A stretch of 64,000 nucleotides of DNA from Eurosta solidaginis (Eukaryota; Arthropoda; Insecta; Diptera; Tephritidae). A program made the position numbers and the translations under genes. The notes beneath the pieces were generated by a model that saw only the letters and a program-made list of their open reading frames with translations, made no database searches and was not told the origin of the DNA. This document shows, piece by piece, positions 11,647 through 23,023 of this stretch; positions within the stretch are counted from its first letter, which is position 1; the number at the start of each line of letters is the position of its first letter. The stretch spans positions 148,760,941 to 148,824,940 of the forward strand of contig NC_090320.1 of assembly GCF_040869045.1 (NCBI RefSeq), given 5' to 3'.

Positions 11647-12625
11647 TTAAGAGCCAAAAGTGATTCTTCGTTTCTCTGTATACTTCAATGTCAGCTTAGA
11701 ACGAGCCAAGGGGTATCTATGCCAAGTTAAAACCTTTAATGCCAAGTTTTCACAACCCGGTAACGGATGAATATTAGGCATACTAAGGACCATATTACAT
11801 TGGGTTAAATGCAGACAAGCAATTAATTCTGGCAGATGATGTTTGCGCGCAGAAGCATCATGTTCATACCAATGTTTTACAGCATTAAAGACACCTTTCT
11901 CGCACCGTACATGCAAATTGTCTCTTTCTATGATAGGTTGCAACTTTTTGGCGTCAAAATCTAAAAATTCACTGCTCTGGGTTACCTTCGAGATATTAAA
12001 ACAATAAATTTAAGGCTCAAATAATTGCACACGTTAATTTACATGCATAAAGTTTTGTGTTTCGTAACCCAGAATTTTTTCATTTAGTATCTCACACTGA
12101 GTCTACTTCTCCAGACTATATGCTGGCTGCAATGTGAAATCGGTTATATTCTCTATTAAAAAATCAGCAGTTTGCAACAGCGCCTTTCAATTGTAGTATT
12201 AAAGCCGCTTTTAACATCCGATCCACATTGTCAATGGTTATGAGCGTTTTGCCGGTATAGTAAAAGGTGATTAAGCGCTCGAAAATGTCGCCGTCGATAT
12301 TGATGGTTTCTATAAGTGGACAAATCCCGTTGTCCCTTTTAAACAGTTCACCGAAATAAGGGCTTGCCGCCAATAGAATTAGACGATGAGCCGTAATTCT
12401 GTAAATACATATATAACAAGCGTAGTTAATGTATGTGACATACAAGCTGCAATAGCGTTAATTCAAATGAAAGTTTACTTACAAGGAAGATGGATTTGTT
12501 AATTTGAATGTCACATCAACTAAATTCTGGTCGTCAAAGGGTTCATATATTTGAAACAAAATGTTTTCAATAAAGTACTTGGCTCCATCTGAGGCGTTGC
12601 CGTGTGATGTTACATGCTGCCATTT
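11647..12625 (-). pseudogene. Captured BTB-BACK (Kelch-family) gene fragment, copy A
   Basis: Three minus-strand exons. 12625-12483 reads GAKYFIENILFQIYEPFDDQ and NLVDVTFKLTNPSS. It splices (donor GTAAGT, acceptor TTTACAG) to 12398-12164 with SLITAHRLILLAASPYFGEL, INIDGDIFERLITFYYTGK and DNVDRMLKAALILQLKG; together these are a BTB/POZ domain. A third piece, about 11976-11647, reads SSEFLDFDAKKLQPIIERDN, VRCEKGVFNAVKHWYEHDA and HHLPELIACLHL, a BACK domain. BTB-BACK proteins are Cullin-3 substrate adaptors. The segment between the domains and all Kelch repeats are missing, and no clean start fits, so it is a captured fragment. Confidence 0.7.
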
Positions 12626-13026
12626 CTATTGCGTGAGGAAGTATATTTTTTTGTAATTTTGAATTTTAGAATGTTAGATTACTTACTTTGATGCTCCATG
12701 GTGTATGCTTTTAGTTCGTAAGGTTGTCGTTGTTGTATTTATGGACGATTTGAAGTAGTTGCAATATATCCAGGAATTGCCCGATCGAGATAAAAAAATG
12801 TTTTGTTTCCGGTTTTGGGAATTGAATATTCAAATTCCAATAGATGGCAAGAGGACGCTTAGATTGCCTCTTAAATCACAAGGTTAACAAACGTATAAGG
12901 GTAATATACTTGCAACATTCAGACGTGCCTAAGCAGCTAACACGTCGCAAAGTAAATACCTGTAGCACAATATTTTTCTTTTATTATTATAGTCAAGGGA
13001 TGACTGTAAATCACTTATAATACCAG

Positions 13027-13298
13027 TAGCCCGTTTCTGTAACCTTGCGTTATAATAACGAACGATTTGCTATCGCAAGGCACGTATCGCTTTCGATATG
13101 AAAAGTGTTTCTGTAACGCACTCAATTCACCTTGCGATATAATAGTGGTGAGTTTTTATCATATCGATGGAACAATCGAAATGGAACATAGGATCTGTCA
13201 CCAATAGCGAAAAAGATATAATAACAAACACAAATTCTTTTTAATCGCAAGAGAAGAAGTTCAAGATTCATTATACAAATTGTGAACTTTTGCTTAAA
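13027..13298 (+). repeat. Inverted right-terminal segment of X copy A
   Basis: In copy C the sequence after ATAATACCAG runs TTTAAGCAAAAGTTCA ... CGGGCTA and ends the element (28601-28768). In copy A the same ATAATACCAG is followed by TAGCCCGTTTCTG ... TTTTGCTTAAA, then CTG. The segment is therefore exactly inverted between CAG (13024-13026) and CTG (13299-13301). Copy A also holds about 110 bp inside it that copy C lacks. Confidence 0.7.
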
Positions 13299-13358
13299 CT
13301 GTAGCCCGTTTCTGTATCCTTGCGATACGAATTATATCGCAAAAAGCAACCCTGATGC

Positions 13359-13593
13359 CCCGTCAATAGCGGGATCTGTCATCAGTGCTAGTCGTCTGGC
13401 TGATAGGGCCGAGGAGGAGCTCCTGGCCTCCGAGGGCGAATCATCGATGGCGGGATCCGTCATCAGTGTAAGTCGTCTGTTGGGGGAGGAGGAGGATCTC
13501 CTAGTCTCCGAGGGCGAAGCCGCCAAGGATGGGGTGCAGAAGAAGAAGAGTGGTGTTGATGGAAATCCGTCAAATCAATCTTCAGCATTCTAA
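13359..13593 (+). pseudogene. LINE-1 ORF1 C-terminal remnant
   Basis: Acidic C-terminal tail of a Gag-like protein, starting where the element is truncated. It contains an internal duplication: SIAGSVISASRL ... LLASEGE and then MAGSVISVSRL ... LLVSEGE. It overlaps the start of ORF2 in another frame. Confidence 0.55.
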
Positions 13594-16500
13594 GGCGGCT
13601 TCCGCAAACTTGTTGCTCTGTCTTGAGAAAGGCGGAGTGGATATTGTCCTTGTCCAGGAGCCGTGGCTGAGTAGTAACGGCGGAAAAATTTCTGGATTAA
13701 GGACGGGAAAATTCAACACCTTGGTGCATGGGGAGGCAGGTAGGCCTAGATCCTGTGTGCTTATTAAAAAGGAATTTAAAGCTTTTATTCTCTCTAATTT
13801 CAGCAATGCTGACGTAACCACGGTCTGCCTCGAGCGAGGCAGTAACGAATTGTGGGTGGTCTCAGCGTATATGCCCCATGGGGACGTAACGGGACCACCG
13901 CCTGTGATACTGGGCGAAATCACCGCTGAAGCAAGGCGGAGAGGTGTTGGCGTAATCATAGGTGCCGATGCTAATGCACACCATAGCATATGGGGGAGCT
14001 CGGATACGAACACCAGAGGTGAGTCTTTATTTACTTTTATTGTAGATGAGGGACTTTGTATATGTAATAGGGGGAATGACCCGACTTTTATTACTGCGGT
14101 AAGGGAGGAGGTCCTGGACCTCACCCTGGTTATCAGAGAACTGGAAGATATGGATATCTGGATGGAGGGTTCTCAACGAGCACTCTTTCTCTGATCACCG
14201 ATATATTCAGTTCTCGGTGAATGAAGAACGTCCCGGTAAAATATCTTTTAGGAACCCTAAAAGTACCAACTGGGACTTGTATTGTAGGAAGTTGGGAGAG
14301 CTATTGCCTGAGGCGCCTATCGTTGGTTCGGACCTGTCCGAATCTGAAATAGACGGTCTGGTGGAAAACTTCACCTTGGCAAGCAATAGCGCCTTTCAAC
14401 AGTCCTGCCCACTGAAAACTTACAGGGGGAAGGGCAAGCCGCCCTGGTGGTCTGATTCCCTTGACGACCTAAGAGCGTCCAGTAGGCGGCTCTTTAATAG
14501 AGCCAGGAGGAGTAAATTACCCTCGGACTGGGAGCTCTATAAGGTGAGTCTGGGGATTTATAAATATGAAATAAGGTTAGCCAAGCGAGATTCATGGCGA
14601 AGCTTCTGCGAAAACGTAGAGGGCTGCAATGAATCCGCGAGGCTTAGAAAAATACTCTCTAGGAATCCCGCCCCTCGGGGGTATCTGAGAGATGATGGTG
14701 GGGACTGGTCGATGAGTAGCGAGGAGTCCCTGAGACTTTTACTGGACAATCATTTTCCCGATGTCCCAGTTGCGCGGGGATCTTCGCTTGTGTGGTCGGC
14801 GGTTGCTGGCCATGCAGAAATGCCTGCCATCCCACTACGGGAAAGTCAAATATCCTGGGCTATAAATTCGTTCAAGCCCTATAAGTCACCCGGTCCGGAT
14901 GGCATCATTCCTGCGCAACTTCAAAGGTCTTTAGGGATTTCCTGCCGCTGGTTGGCCATCATCTACACTAACTGCCTCAGACTTAACTATATCCCTAAGT
15001 CGTGGCACACGGTTAGGGTCATCTTCATTCCGAAGGCCGGCAGGGGTTCTCATGTGTCACCTAAGGATTTCAGGCCAATCAGTCTCTCGTCGTTTCTTCT
15101 TAAGACGTTTGAGCGGCTGATTGACCTGTACCTACGAGAAAGTATACCTGGGGGGTTACTGTCGGCTTCACAGCATGCGTACTGCAAAGGCAGATCGACG
15201 GAAACGGCTCTCCATTCGATTGTAAAGCAAATAGAGGGGTCTCTAGAACATAAAGAGTATGCTCTGGGTGCCTTTCTAGACATCGAGGGGGCTTTTAACA
15301 ATGTTCTACCGGGGGCAATCGAAAGAGCTCTGGTGGGTTTAGGAGTCGAAGCGGCTCTGGTTGAATTTATTAGCAAACTTCTATGCGGCAGAATTGTCGC
15401 AGCGGAGTGGGGAGGAGCCATAATAAGGAGGAAGGTGTGCAGGGGCACGCCACAGGGAGGTGTCCTATCTCCTCTGCTCTGGGTTGTGGTAGTCAACGAG
15501 CTTCTTGTGGAGCTGGAAGCCAATGGCTGTCGGGTGGTTGCCTATGCAGATGACCTCGCTATCCTAGTCAGGGGCAAATTTCTGGGCACCCTGCGCGATG
15601 TTCTGCAGGGATACCTGGATACTGTGGCTAGGTGGGCTGAATCATGTGGAGTGGCGGTCAACCCGGGAAAAACAGAATTGGTTCTTTTTACAAGGAGATA
15701 TAAGATACCCGACTTCAGAACTCCTTCGATTGGAGGGGTACCGTTGGTACTTACTGACAGGGTTAAATATTTGGGAATTGTTCTGGACAAGAAGCTGTGC
15801 TGGAGGCCCAATGTGGAAGATAGGGCCAGGAAGGCCGCGGTTGCCTTGTACTGCTGCAGGGGGTCTATCGGAAAGAGATGGGGGCTCTCGCCAGGAGTAG
15901 TACACTGGCTTTATGAGATGGTGGTCAAACCGATTCTGCTATATGGGGTGCTGGTCTGGTGGAAAGCACTGGACACGGCGAGCACCTCCAAAATGCTAGT
16001 GTCAGTGCAACGGACGGCGCTTATCGGTATCAGTGGCGCTATGAGAACAACACCTACCTTGGCACTGAATGTCATGCTGAATATACATCCAGTAGATATT
16101 GCGGGAAAGGCAGCCGCGGCCCGGTCGTTGGTCAGGCTTCGTGATATGGGTTATATGCTTTCTGATTTCGGACACTCTAGCCTTCTTACTAGTTTCGACT
16201 TTATCCCGGACAGGACGGACTATTGCATGCCGGTGGCCGCTCCCTATACAACCTTCACCCCAGTCATTCCCCCGAGGGAGGAGTGGAGAAGAGGAATTAT
16301 CTGGGGCATGGGACCGGTTAACTTGTTCACGGATGGGTCGAAGTTGGACGGAAAGGTTGGCGGGGGGGTCTTTTGTCAAGAGCTAAATGTAAGCCGCAAG
16401 TTTAAGTTGGCTGATCACTGCAGTGTATTCCAAGCGGAAGTTGCTGCGATTAAGGATGCGGTGGATGAAATGCTATCCAGCGCTACTACGGTTAGGGAAT

Positions 16501-17143
16501 TTAACATCTACTCTGATAGCCAAGCGGCTATAAAGGCCTTGAGCTCAACTACAGTGCGATCGAGGGTGATCTGGGAGTGCCTGACCACACTTGCGATTGC
16601 ATCGAATTATTTTACAATTAAGATAGTGATATTCCGGGTAACTGTCAAGCGGATCTCTTAGCCCGAATCGGTACAACTGAACCGGATGAAGATGGCTGTA
16701 GGGATTTCGGGATTCCGCTAGCCACCTGTGGATTGCTCTTCCATAGCTGGGCCTCGAGTCAGCTCACCAAACGTTGGGCGGACACTACGTCTTGTAGGAT
16801 ATCAAGATCTTTCTGGCCGAAAGTGGATGGCAGGAGGTCTGCTGAAATAATTGGGTTCACTAAGGCTCACCTATCAATGGTCATTGGGGTTTTGACAGGG
16901 CACTGTCCCATGGGTATCCATGCGGTACGTCTCAATATATTGGAAACTCCATCCTGCTGCAGCTGTATGGAGGATGATGAGGTGGAATCACCAAATCACT
17001 TTATGCTTGACTGCCCAGCTTTTGCCAGAACTAGGCGAAAGTATTTTGGTCGTGACTCACTTGGATCTCCCGAGGAGCTATCCAAGGTTGAGATCGGGAT
17101 CATTCGGAACTTTATCGTTGCTACCCAACGATTCTCTAAGTAG
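13559..17143 (+). pseudogene. LINE-1 ORF2: endonuclease, reverse transcriptase, RNase H
   Basis: Start MEIRQINLQHSKAASANLL at 13559. The AP-endonuclease part shows VQEPWLSS and GADANAHHSIWG. Near 14,160 a one-base shift moves the frame to WRVLNEHSFSDHRYIQFSV, continuing as the 814-codon ORF from 14,217. RT motifs are SPGPDGI, FLDIEGAFNNV, GTPQGGVLSPLLW and VAYADDLAILV. RNase H shows LFTDGSK, FQAEVAAI and IYSDSQAAI; a deletion near 16,628 removes the WVPGH-type motif and shifts the frame. The last part (16733-17143) carries CCSCMEDDEVESPNHFMLDC. The enzyme would nick target DNA and reverse-transcribe its RNA there; this copy is dead. Confidence 0.85.
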
Positions 17144-17638
17144 TTATATCTACGTTACCGTTAGTTTAGTTTATTATATGTGGTATCACAACGGACCGTC
17201 ATGTTGTCCAAGTGAGCTTCCTCTATCAGGGAAGCTACCACCCAACCTAACCTAACCTAACCCTGATGCATTGTTATCGCAAGGTAGTGTTTCTGTATGA
17301 GTGGTGAATATGTATTTTCCTTATTTCGTGCGATATTCATATCAATAGCTCCGAAGGTGGTGATAGCATACATTTTCTGTAATTTGAATTTTTTGTGTGC
17401 TAAGCAGCTTTTCATTTTTTCATTCTTGAGTTTGTCAATTTTAGCATTTAAAAAAGCTGAAACACCAAAAATATTTCACGGTGAACGTGTGAATACTTAA
17501 TAGAGAGCAGAAATTTGTGTTTTGGGCGAGATTGAGCAGAAAAGCGAGGGATTGTCTCTGAAGAAGTGTGAATTTGGAGGAAGAAATATTGATCAATTTA
17601 TTATATATATCTAAGAACTGTACATACATATATCAGCA

Positions 17639-18318
17639 ATGGAGTTGGATGCCAAACTTTTAGTTTTAAAGAAAGTATTGCACAAAACTACGCTCATATG
17701 ACGTGACGAACTACTTTTCGTATACGCCGTTTATTTGGACAGCGAAGTCGATATTAAATGGAAGATTTTACAGAAAAGCTTTTCCGGCACTTATACGAAA
17801 TGATGAAGACCTTTTCTTGTTCTGTAAATATGCTGCACTTATACAGCGTGAACAAAAACGTAAAGGATTTTCTAAAAAAATATACAAATTATAGGAAGCG
17901 GGACTTTCTGAGGTAAATGTACATAAATATTCTCGGTAAAAACGTCGGAACCCAAAGGTTCAAAATAAGTTCGGCAAGGCGAATGTTTTTTTGGATTGTG
18001 TCGTGAATCCAAATGTTTATTGCTGCTTGTTTATGTATACTAACATTTTATGTTTTTATTTGCAGACAAATGAAATAAAAGATGACAAACTCTACCATAC
18101 TCGACCCAGCTACATCTCAATCGAACCCACGTGATTATAATACTTTCAGCGGTGTTTACGCCGAAAAAAAACATATGGAAGACCAAGACGAAAGGCAAAG
18201 AGAATTTAATAATGGGCAACAAAAATTAACTTGCGAAATTTTAAATACGCTTAAAGCCATACACGAAACCCTCAAGTCAATAGAAATATCGTTAAAACCA
18301 CAGTCTATTAATGATTAA
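17639..18318 (+). pseudogene. X Myb-like accessory gene, copy B
   Basis: Same gene as at 6100. The first ORF reads MELDAKLLVLKKVLHKTTLI and stops. The last exon has lost about 60 bp compared with the other copies (TNEIKDD joins directly to TNSTILDPATS), but its coiled tail to QSIND is in frame. Confidence 0.45.
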
Positions 18319-18873
18319 ATTACCATTATACACATTCTCAAAAGCCATTACAACTTAAAAATTCCCAGCATCAGCGTTTTTCTATAAACTGGTTGAAAGA
18401 ATATATCTCTAGCGACCGACAAAAAAAACGTGGCCGTAGTCAAAAATATAGGAGCAAAATTTAAACACAAATATATGTAAATTCTATCTATTTTACGTTG
18501 TTTTGTCAAAATCAAAATTTTTTTTCATAATTTTATATCAACAAGCATAGTAATTAATTTGGAACACTCCAAATTCGAGAAACTTTTTAAGTCACCCCAA
18601 GCTTTAAAATTGTTTTCTTAGAAATCTTAAAAGCTTTCTGAATCACTGCTATTCTTGAATCCATCGTAAAAAATCTACGAATACAACCCTCCGCTACGAA
18701 TACGAAGAATTTGCTATCACTGAACTCATGTGAAACCGAAAAAAGTGCTGCCAACACATAATGTCAAATTTTGGTTATTCAAAGTCAGCTGAGCGATTTT
18801 AAATAAAATATTTCAGCTTAAATTTTAGTTTAAATTTTGCACTATAGCATTTAAAAAAAGATTAGTGCTTAAA

Positions 18874-20125
18874 ATGGATTCCGTAGCGTTTGCAGGTTTG
18901 ATAGAAGAAAATGAGCAAGAAAGACGTAATTTAAAAATTGCGAGGAAAGTCTTGAGAGATGCCAGTAATCCTCTTGATTTAGAAGAGGTTATGTAAGGGA
19001 AAGGATCTGTATACTTGTTTTAATGAACTTATAAAGGTTTTAAAAAATTTAGGTTTATAAAAAATTTCCGCCTAAACAAGGCTGCGTTTACGTACGTGCT
19101 CGGTGTATTAAATGAAGGAAGTGCACCGTTCGGAAGGTCATCTTCAATGAGCCCTTTAATACGGTTGGCATCGGTATTACGTTTTTTTTGCGGAGGGTAG
19201 CTATCAGCACGGAGTTGGAAAAGATTTTGATACTGCGATGTCTCAATCCACGTTTTCCAAAGTTTTGAAAGAGGCGCTGCTAATTTTCCAAGCGCGGCTA
19301 TGTCCAAAATGGATACATTTAGATATGACCAACGAAGAGAAATGTAGCGCAAAAAGGCATTTCTACGAAAAATATAGGTTCCCGGGTGTAATCATGTGTG
19401 TGGACGGTACCCACATAAAAATAGTATCACCAAACAAGGATAAATTTTTATTTTATAATCGGAAAGGATACTATAACATCAATGCGATGATTGTAAGGAC
19501 TCTAAGACAATGATTAAAATATTTAATTGATTTACTTTATGCAGATGTGCGATAACAAAATGAGGATTCGTTATGTAAATGCGCAGTATCCAGGAAGTAA
19601 CCACGATTCTCACATATGGAACGTAAGTAATGCGAGATCCTATTTTGAGAGAAAGTATGCAGAAGGTGAACGGAATACTTGGATTTTAGGTGTGTATATG
19701 TTCCTGATGTAAGTTATTTTCCAGGGTTAAGTAAAATATTATTTTTTATAGGTGATGCTGGATACGCCTTGGAGCCTTGGCCAATGACACCGTTTCGTTC
19801 CCCACAATCGGGCAGCTCTGAAAGTAACTACAATAAAGTCCACGCAAAAGCAAGAAATATTATTGAGAGGACTATTGGCGTTTTCAAAAATCGTTTTAGA
19901 TGTCTTCTGGGTGCCCGCGAGCTCCATTACGAACCGTACAAAGTAAGCCAGATTGTAAATGTCGCGGCAGCTTTTCACAACATTTGTTTGCACTATCGGG
20001 TTCTAAATTATGATGCGGAATTGCTAGACCAATTATCTGATAGCGACAGTTTGGAAATTTTGCCCACGGAGCTTAATAGTGTTACTGCCAATATAAGACA
20101 ATCTATTTCCAATTCACTTTTATAA
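18874..20125 (+). pseudogene. PIF/Harbinger transposase, copy B, frameshifted
   Basis: Exons 18874-18992, 19053-19492, 19545-19689 and 19752-20125. The poly-T run in exon 2 near 19,185 is eight T followed by GCGG, against six T and GGCGG in copies A and C. This net +1 shift closes the frame before the first catalytic D. All later catalytic motifs (VDGTH, GDAGY, IIERTIG) are still readable. Confidence 0.8.
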
Positions 20126-20269
20126 ATATTTATTTTAATAATAATTCACTTTTATAAATGTACTTATAAGGCACTTAAAAATAAACATAAATATTTTAGT
20201 AATTTAAATTTAATTTACTTATTAAGTAATATCAGACTTTTTTCTTCCACCTTCAGCATTTGTTTTTTT

Positions 20270-21028
20270 ATTTCATTTTTTTCGGCTATTAGTCTGTTGT
20301 GTTCGCGACTCTCCTCAACTTGAGCAATTTGCAGGTTGCATAATTTTTCCGTGGCTCGATACAATCGTCGAATTCCTGCGGCAATATCCTGGAAATTTTG
20401 TTATTGAGTTTTGAAGTTCTGTATACTCTACTTGTAAAAGCTTTCCTGCAAACCAATTTGTTCCTTAAGAAGGTTGTATGTAGGGGAATTTGCCGATTTT
20501 TGAGGAGTTGAACGCCGGCTCGGTTGTGAAAAGCCACCGGTTGCTGACGCCATAGAAACATCTTCGTCTGCTTCAGGAGTATTTTCCGAATGAATTTGAG
20601 GAAGTCCTACACTGATGGTGTTTGGGCAGCCCGAAGTGCAAGTTTCTAGAGATACCAACTCTATTAAGCCTTCTTCCAAATTTGTGAGGCTATGTTGCCG
20701 ATTTCTTCCGCCTCCTGTGGCTGTCTGCTCCCTTTTATTTTCCATGAGTTTGCGTTTTACATACGACTTCCAGTCCAAATATACCTAAACCAAAAGCAAA
20801 CAATGAAATTACATACATACATAGATACATATGTAGCTATTACAAAAGCATTACTTTTTTCCAGGTAGTTACATCTTTTGTTGGTGGCCCAAGACTATTT
20901 AGCTCGTTTGCTACGTTTACCCAAAATTTGTGCACTTCCTCCTTTGGGCACTTTGTAAAGCCTTGCGCCATTTCAGGTTGCTGCTGCAATAGCTCGAGTA
21001 AGCGGGAATATTGTTGGCGAGTTGTCAC
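20270..21028 (-). pseudogene. Harbinger Myb/SANT-like protein, copy B, nonsense mutation
   Basis: Same two-exon gene as at 9547. The second exon meets a stop right after QESFYK (about 20,428), where copies A and C continue with ESIQN. The remaining C-terminal coiled segment is still visible downstream. Confidence 0.7.
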
Positions 21029-21714
21029 AATTTTGGGCCTATTATAACAATATATTGCAATTTAATTAGTATAAATATCACTTTTAATAATATACTTACA
21101 TTTTATTTGTTTAATATTCCTTTTTATTCTGAATTAGAGATAATTTCACTTTTTTCCGCAAGCTGATACGCGTCGTAGAAAATTTGTACGAAACTCTACG
21201 ATTTGACAGTTCGAGTGAGCTCAGTGAAGGCTTTCTACGAATTTCGAACTTACGATGGATTCAGTGAACGGACTTTCGTAGAATCTACGAAAATCGAACA
21301 TACGATGGATTCAAGAATAGGGTTGAATATGCATTTTTTTAGCCCCATTTCTCTATATAAACTTATTTCTGTATGAGTGGTGAATATGTATTTTCGTTAT
21401 TTCTTGCGATATTCATATCACTAGCTCCGAAGGTGGTGATAGCATACATTTTCTGTAATTTGAATTTTTTGTGTGCTAAGCAGCTTTTCATTTTTTCATT
21501 CTTGAGTTTGTCAATTTTAGCATTTAAAAAAGCTGAAATACCAAAAATATTTCACGGTGAACGTGTGAATACTTAATAGAGAGCAGAAATTTGTTTTTTG
21601 GGCGAGATTGAGCAGAAAAGCGAGGGATTGTCTCTGAAGAAGTGTGAATTTGGAGGAAGAAATATTGATCAATTTATTATATACATCTAAGAACTGTCCA
21701 TACATATATCAGCA

Positions 21715-22468
21715 ATGGAGTTGGATGCCAAGCTTTTAGTTTTAAAGAAAGTATTGCACAAAACTACGCTCATATGACGTGACGAACCAATTTTCGTATA
21801 CGCCGTTTATTTGGACAGCGAAGTCGATATTAAATGGAAGATTTTACAGAAAAGCTTTTCCGGCACTTATACGAAATGATGAAGACCTTTTCTTGTTCTG
21901 TAAATATGCTGCACTTATACAGCGTGAACAAAAACGTAAAGGATTTTCTAAAAAAATATACAAAAGAATTATAGGAAGGGGGACTTTCTGAGGTAAATGT
22001 ACATAAATATTCTCGGTAAAAACGTCGGAACCCAAAGGTTCAAAATAAGTTCGGCAAGGCGAATGTTTTTTGGATTGTGTCGTGAATCCAAATGTTTATT
22101 GCTGCTTGTTTATGTATACTAACATTTTATGTTTTTATTTGCAGACAAATGAAATAAAAGATGACCTAGAATTTTTGGATCTTACTAAACAAACTCCAAA
22201 AGTGACTTCAAGGGTGACTCCACAACCAAAGACAAACTCTACCATACTCGACCCAGCTACATCTCAATCGAACCCACGTGATTATAATACTTTCAGCGGT
22301 GCTTACGCCGAAAAAAAAAAACATATGGAAGACCAAGACGAAAGGCAAAGAGAATTTAATAATGAGCAACAAAAATTAACTTGCGAAATTTTAAATACGC
22401 TTAAAGCCATACACGAAACCCTCAAGTCAATAGAAATGTCGTTAAAACCACAGTCTATTAATGATTAA
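21715..22468 (+). pseudogene. X Myb-like accessory gene, copy C
   Basis: Same gene as at 6100. The last exon (acceptor TTGCAG near 22,144) is fully open from TNEIKDDLEFLDLT to QSIND because the poly-A run is 11 nt here. The upstream exon is still interrupted after KTTLI. Confidence 0.45.
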
Positions 22469-23023
22469 ATTACCATTATACACATTCTCAAAAGCCATTA
22501 CAACTTAAAAATTCCCAGCATCAGAGTTTTTCTATAAACTGGTTGAAAGAATATATCTCTAGCAACCGACAAAAAAAACGTGGCCGTAGTCAAAAATATA
22601 GGAGCAAAATTTAAACACAAATATATGTAAATTCTATCTATTTTACGTTGTTTTGTCAATTTCAAATTTTTTTTTCATAATTTTATATCAGCAAGCATAG
22701 TAATTAATTTGGAACACTCCAAATTCGAGAAACTTTTTAAGTCACCCCAAGCTTTAAAATTGTTTTCTTAGAAATCTTAAAAGCTTTCTGAATCACTGCT
22801 ATTCTTGAATCCATCGTAAAAAATCTACGAATACAACCCTCCGCTACGAATACGAAGAATTTGCTATCACTGAACTCATGTGAAACCGAAAAAAGTGCTG
22901 CCAACACATAATGTCAAATTTTGGTTATTCGAAGTCAGCTGAGCGATTTTAAATAAAATATTTCAGCTTAAATTTTAGTTTAAATTTTGCACTATAGCAT
23001 TTAAAAAAAGATTAGTGCTTAAA

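Larger units (their letters stand above)
5674..13298 (+). mobile_element. X element, copy A
   Basis: The most complete copy, with its left TIR at 5674. In order: Myb-like relic, nested Harbinger cassette (7167-9839), an AT-rich stretch (9840-10344) without genes, a (CAA)n-tailed repeat (10345-10752), a 27-bp inverted-repeat hairpin, and the BTB-BACK gene on the minus strand. Its terminal 272 bp (13027-13298) are inverted relative to copy C, so its right TIR now points inward. Confidence 0.65.
13359..17260 (+). mobile_element. LINE-1: RNase H-bearing non-LTR retrotransposon, 5' truncated
   Basis: Flanked by CCCTGATGC at 13350-13358 and 17261-17269 (the match extends to 11 bp if two shared A are counted). 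The sequence on both sides is continuous X copy B. The 3' end is a short CCTAA run (ACCTAACCTAACCTAACC). It contains the end of ORF1 and a nearly full ORF2 with endonuclease, RT, RNase H and a terminal CCHC-like motif. This order is that of I/LOA/R1-related elements; exact clade not determined. Confidence 0.85.
18649..21320 (+). mobile_element. Nested Harbinger cassette, copy B
   Basis: Perfect 20-bp inverted ends (CTATTCTTGAATCCATCGTA) bound the cassette. Both genes are broken. Copy C follows about 50 bp later. Confidence 0.6.
13302..21370 (+). mobile_element. X element, copy B (3' truncated, carries a LINE)
   Basis: Starts with its own left TIR (TAGCCCG at 13302), separated from copy A only by CTG. 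A LINE interrupts it at 13359-17260. It carries the Myb-like relic and the Harbinger cassette (18649-21320), then joins copy C inside the sequence TTATTTCTGTATGAG, where TTTCT is common to both partners. The BTB-BACK half is missing. Confidence 0.65.

Noticed and set aside
12164..12625. Intact host Kelch-like gene
   Set aside because: It lies inside both X copies at the same offset, lacks Kelch repeats and has no usable start, so it is a captured fragment.
13582..14124. 180-codon minus-strand ORF opposite LINE-1
   Set aside because: Shadow of the endonuclease frame; no domain.
15050..15811. Minus-strand ORFs inside the LINE-1 RT
   Set aside because: Antisense shadows of a strongly conserved RT frame.
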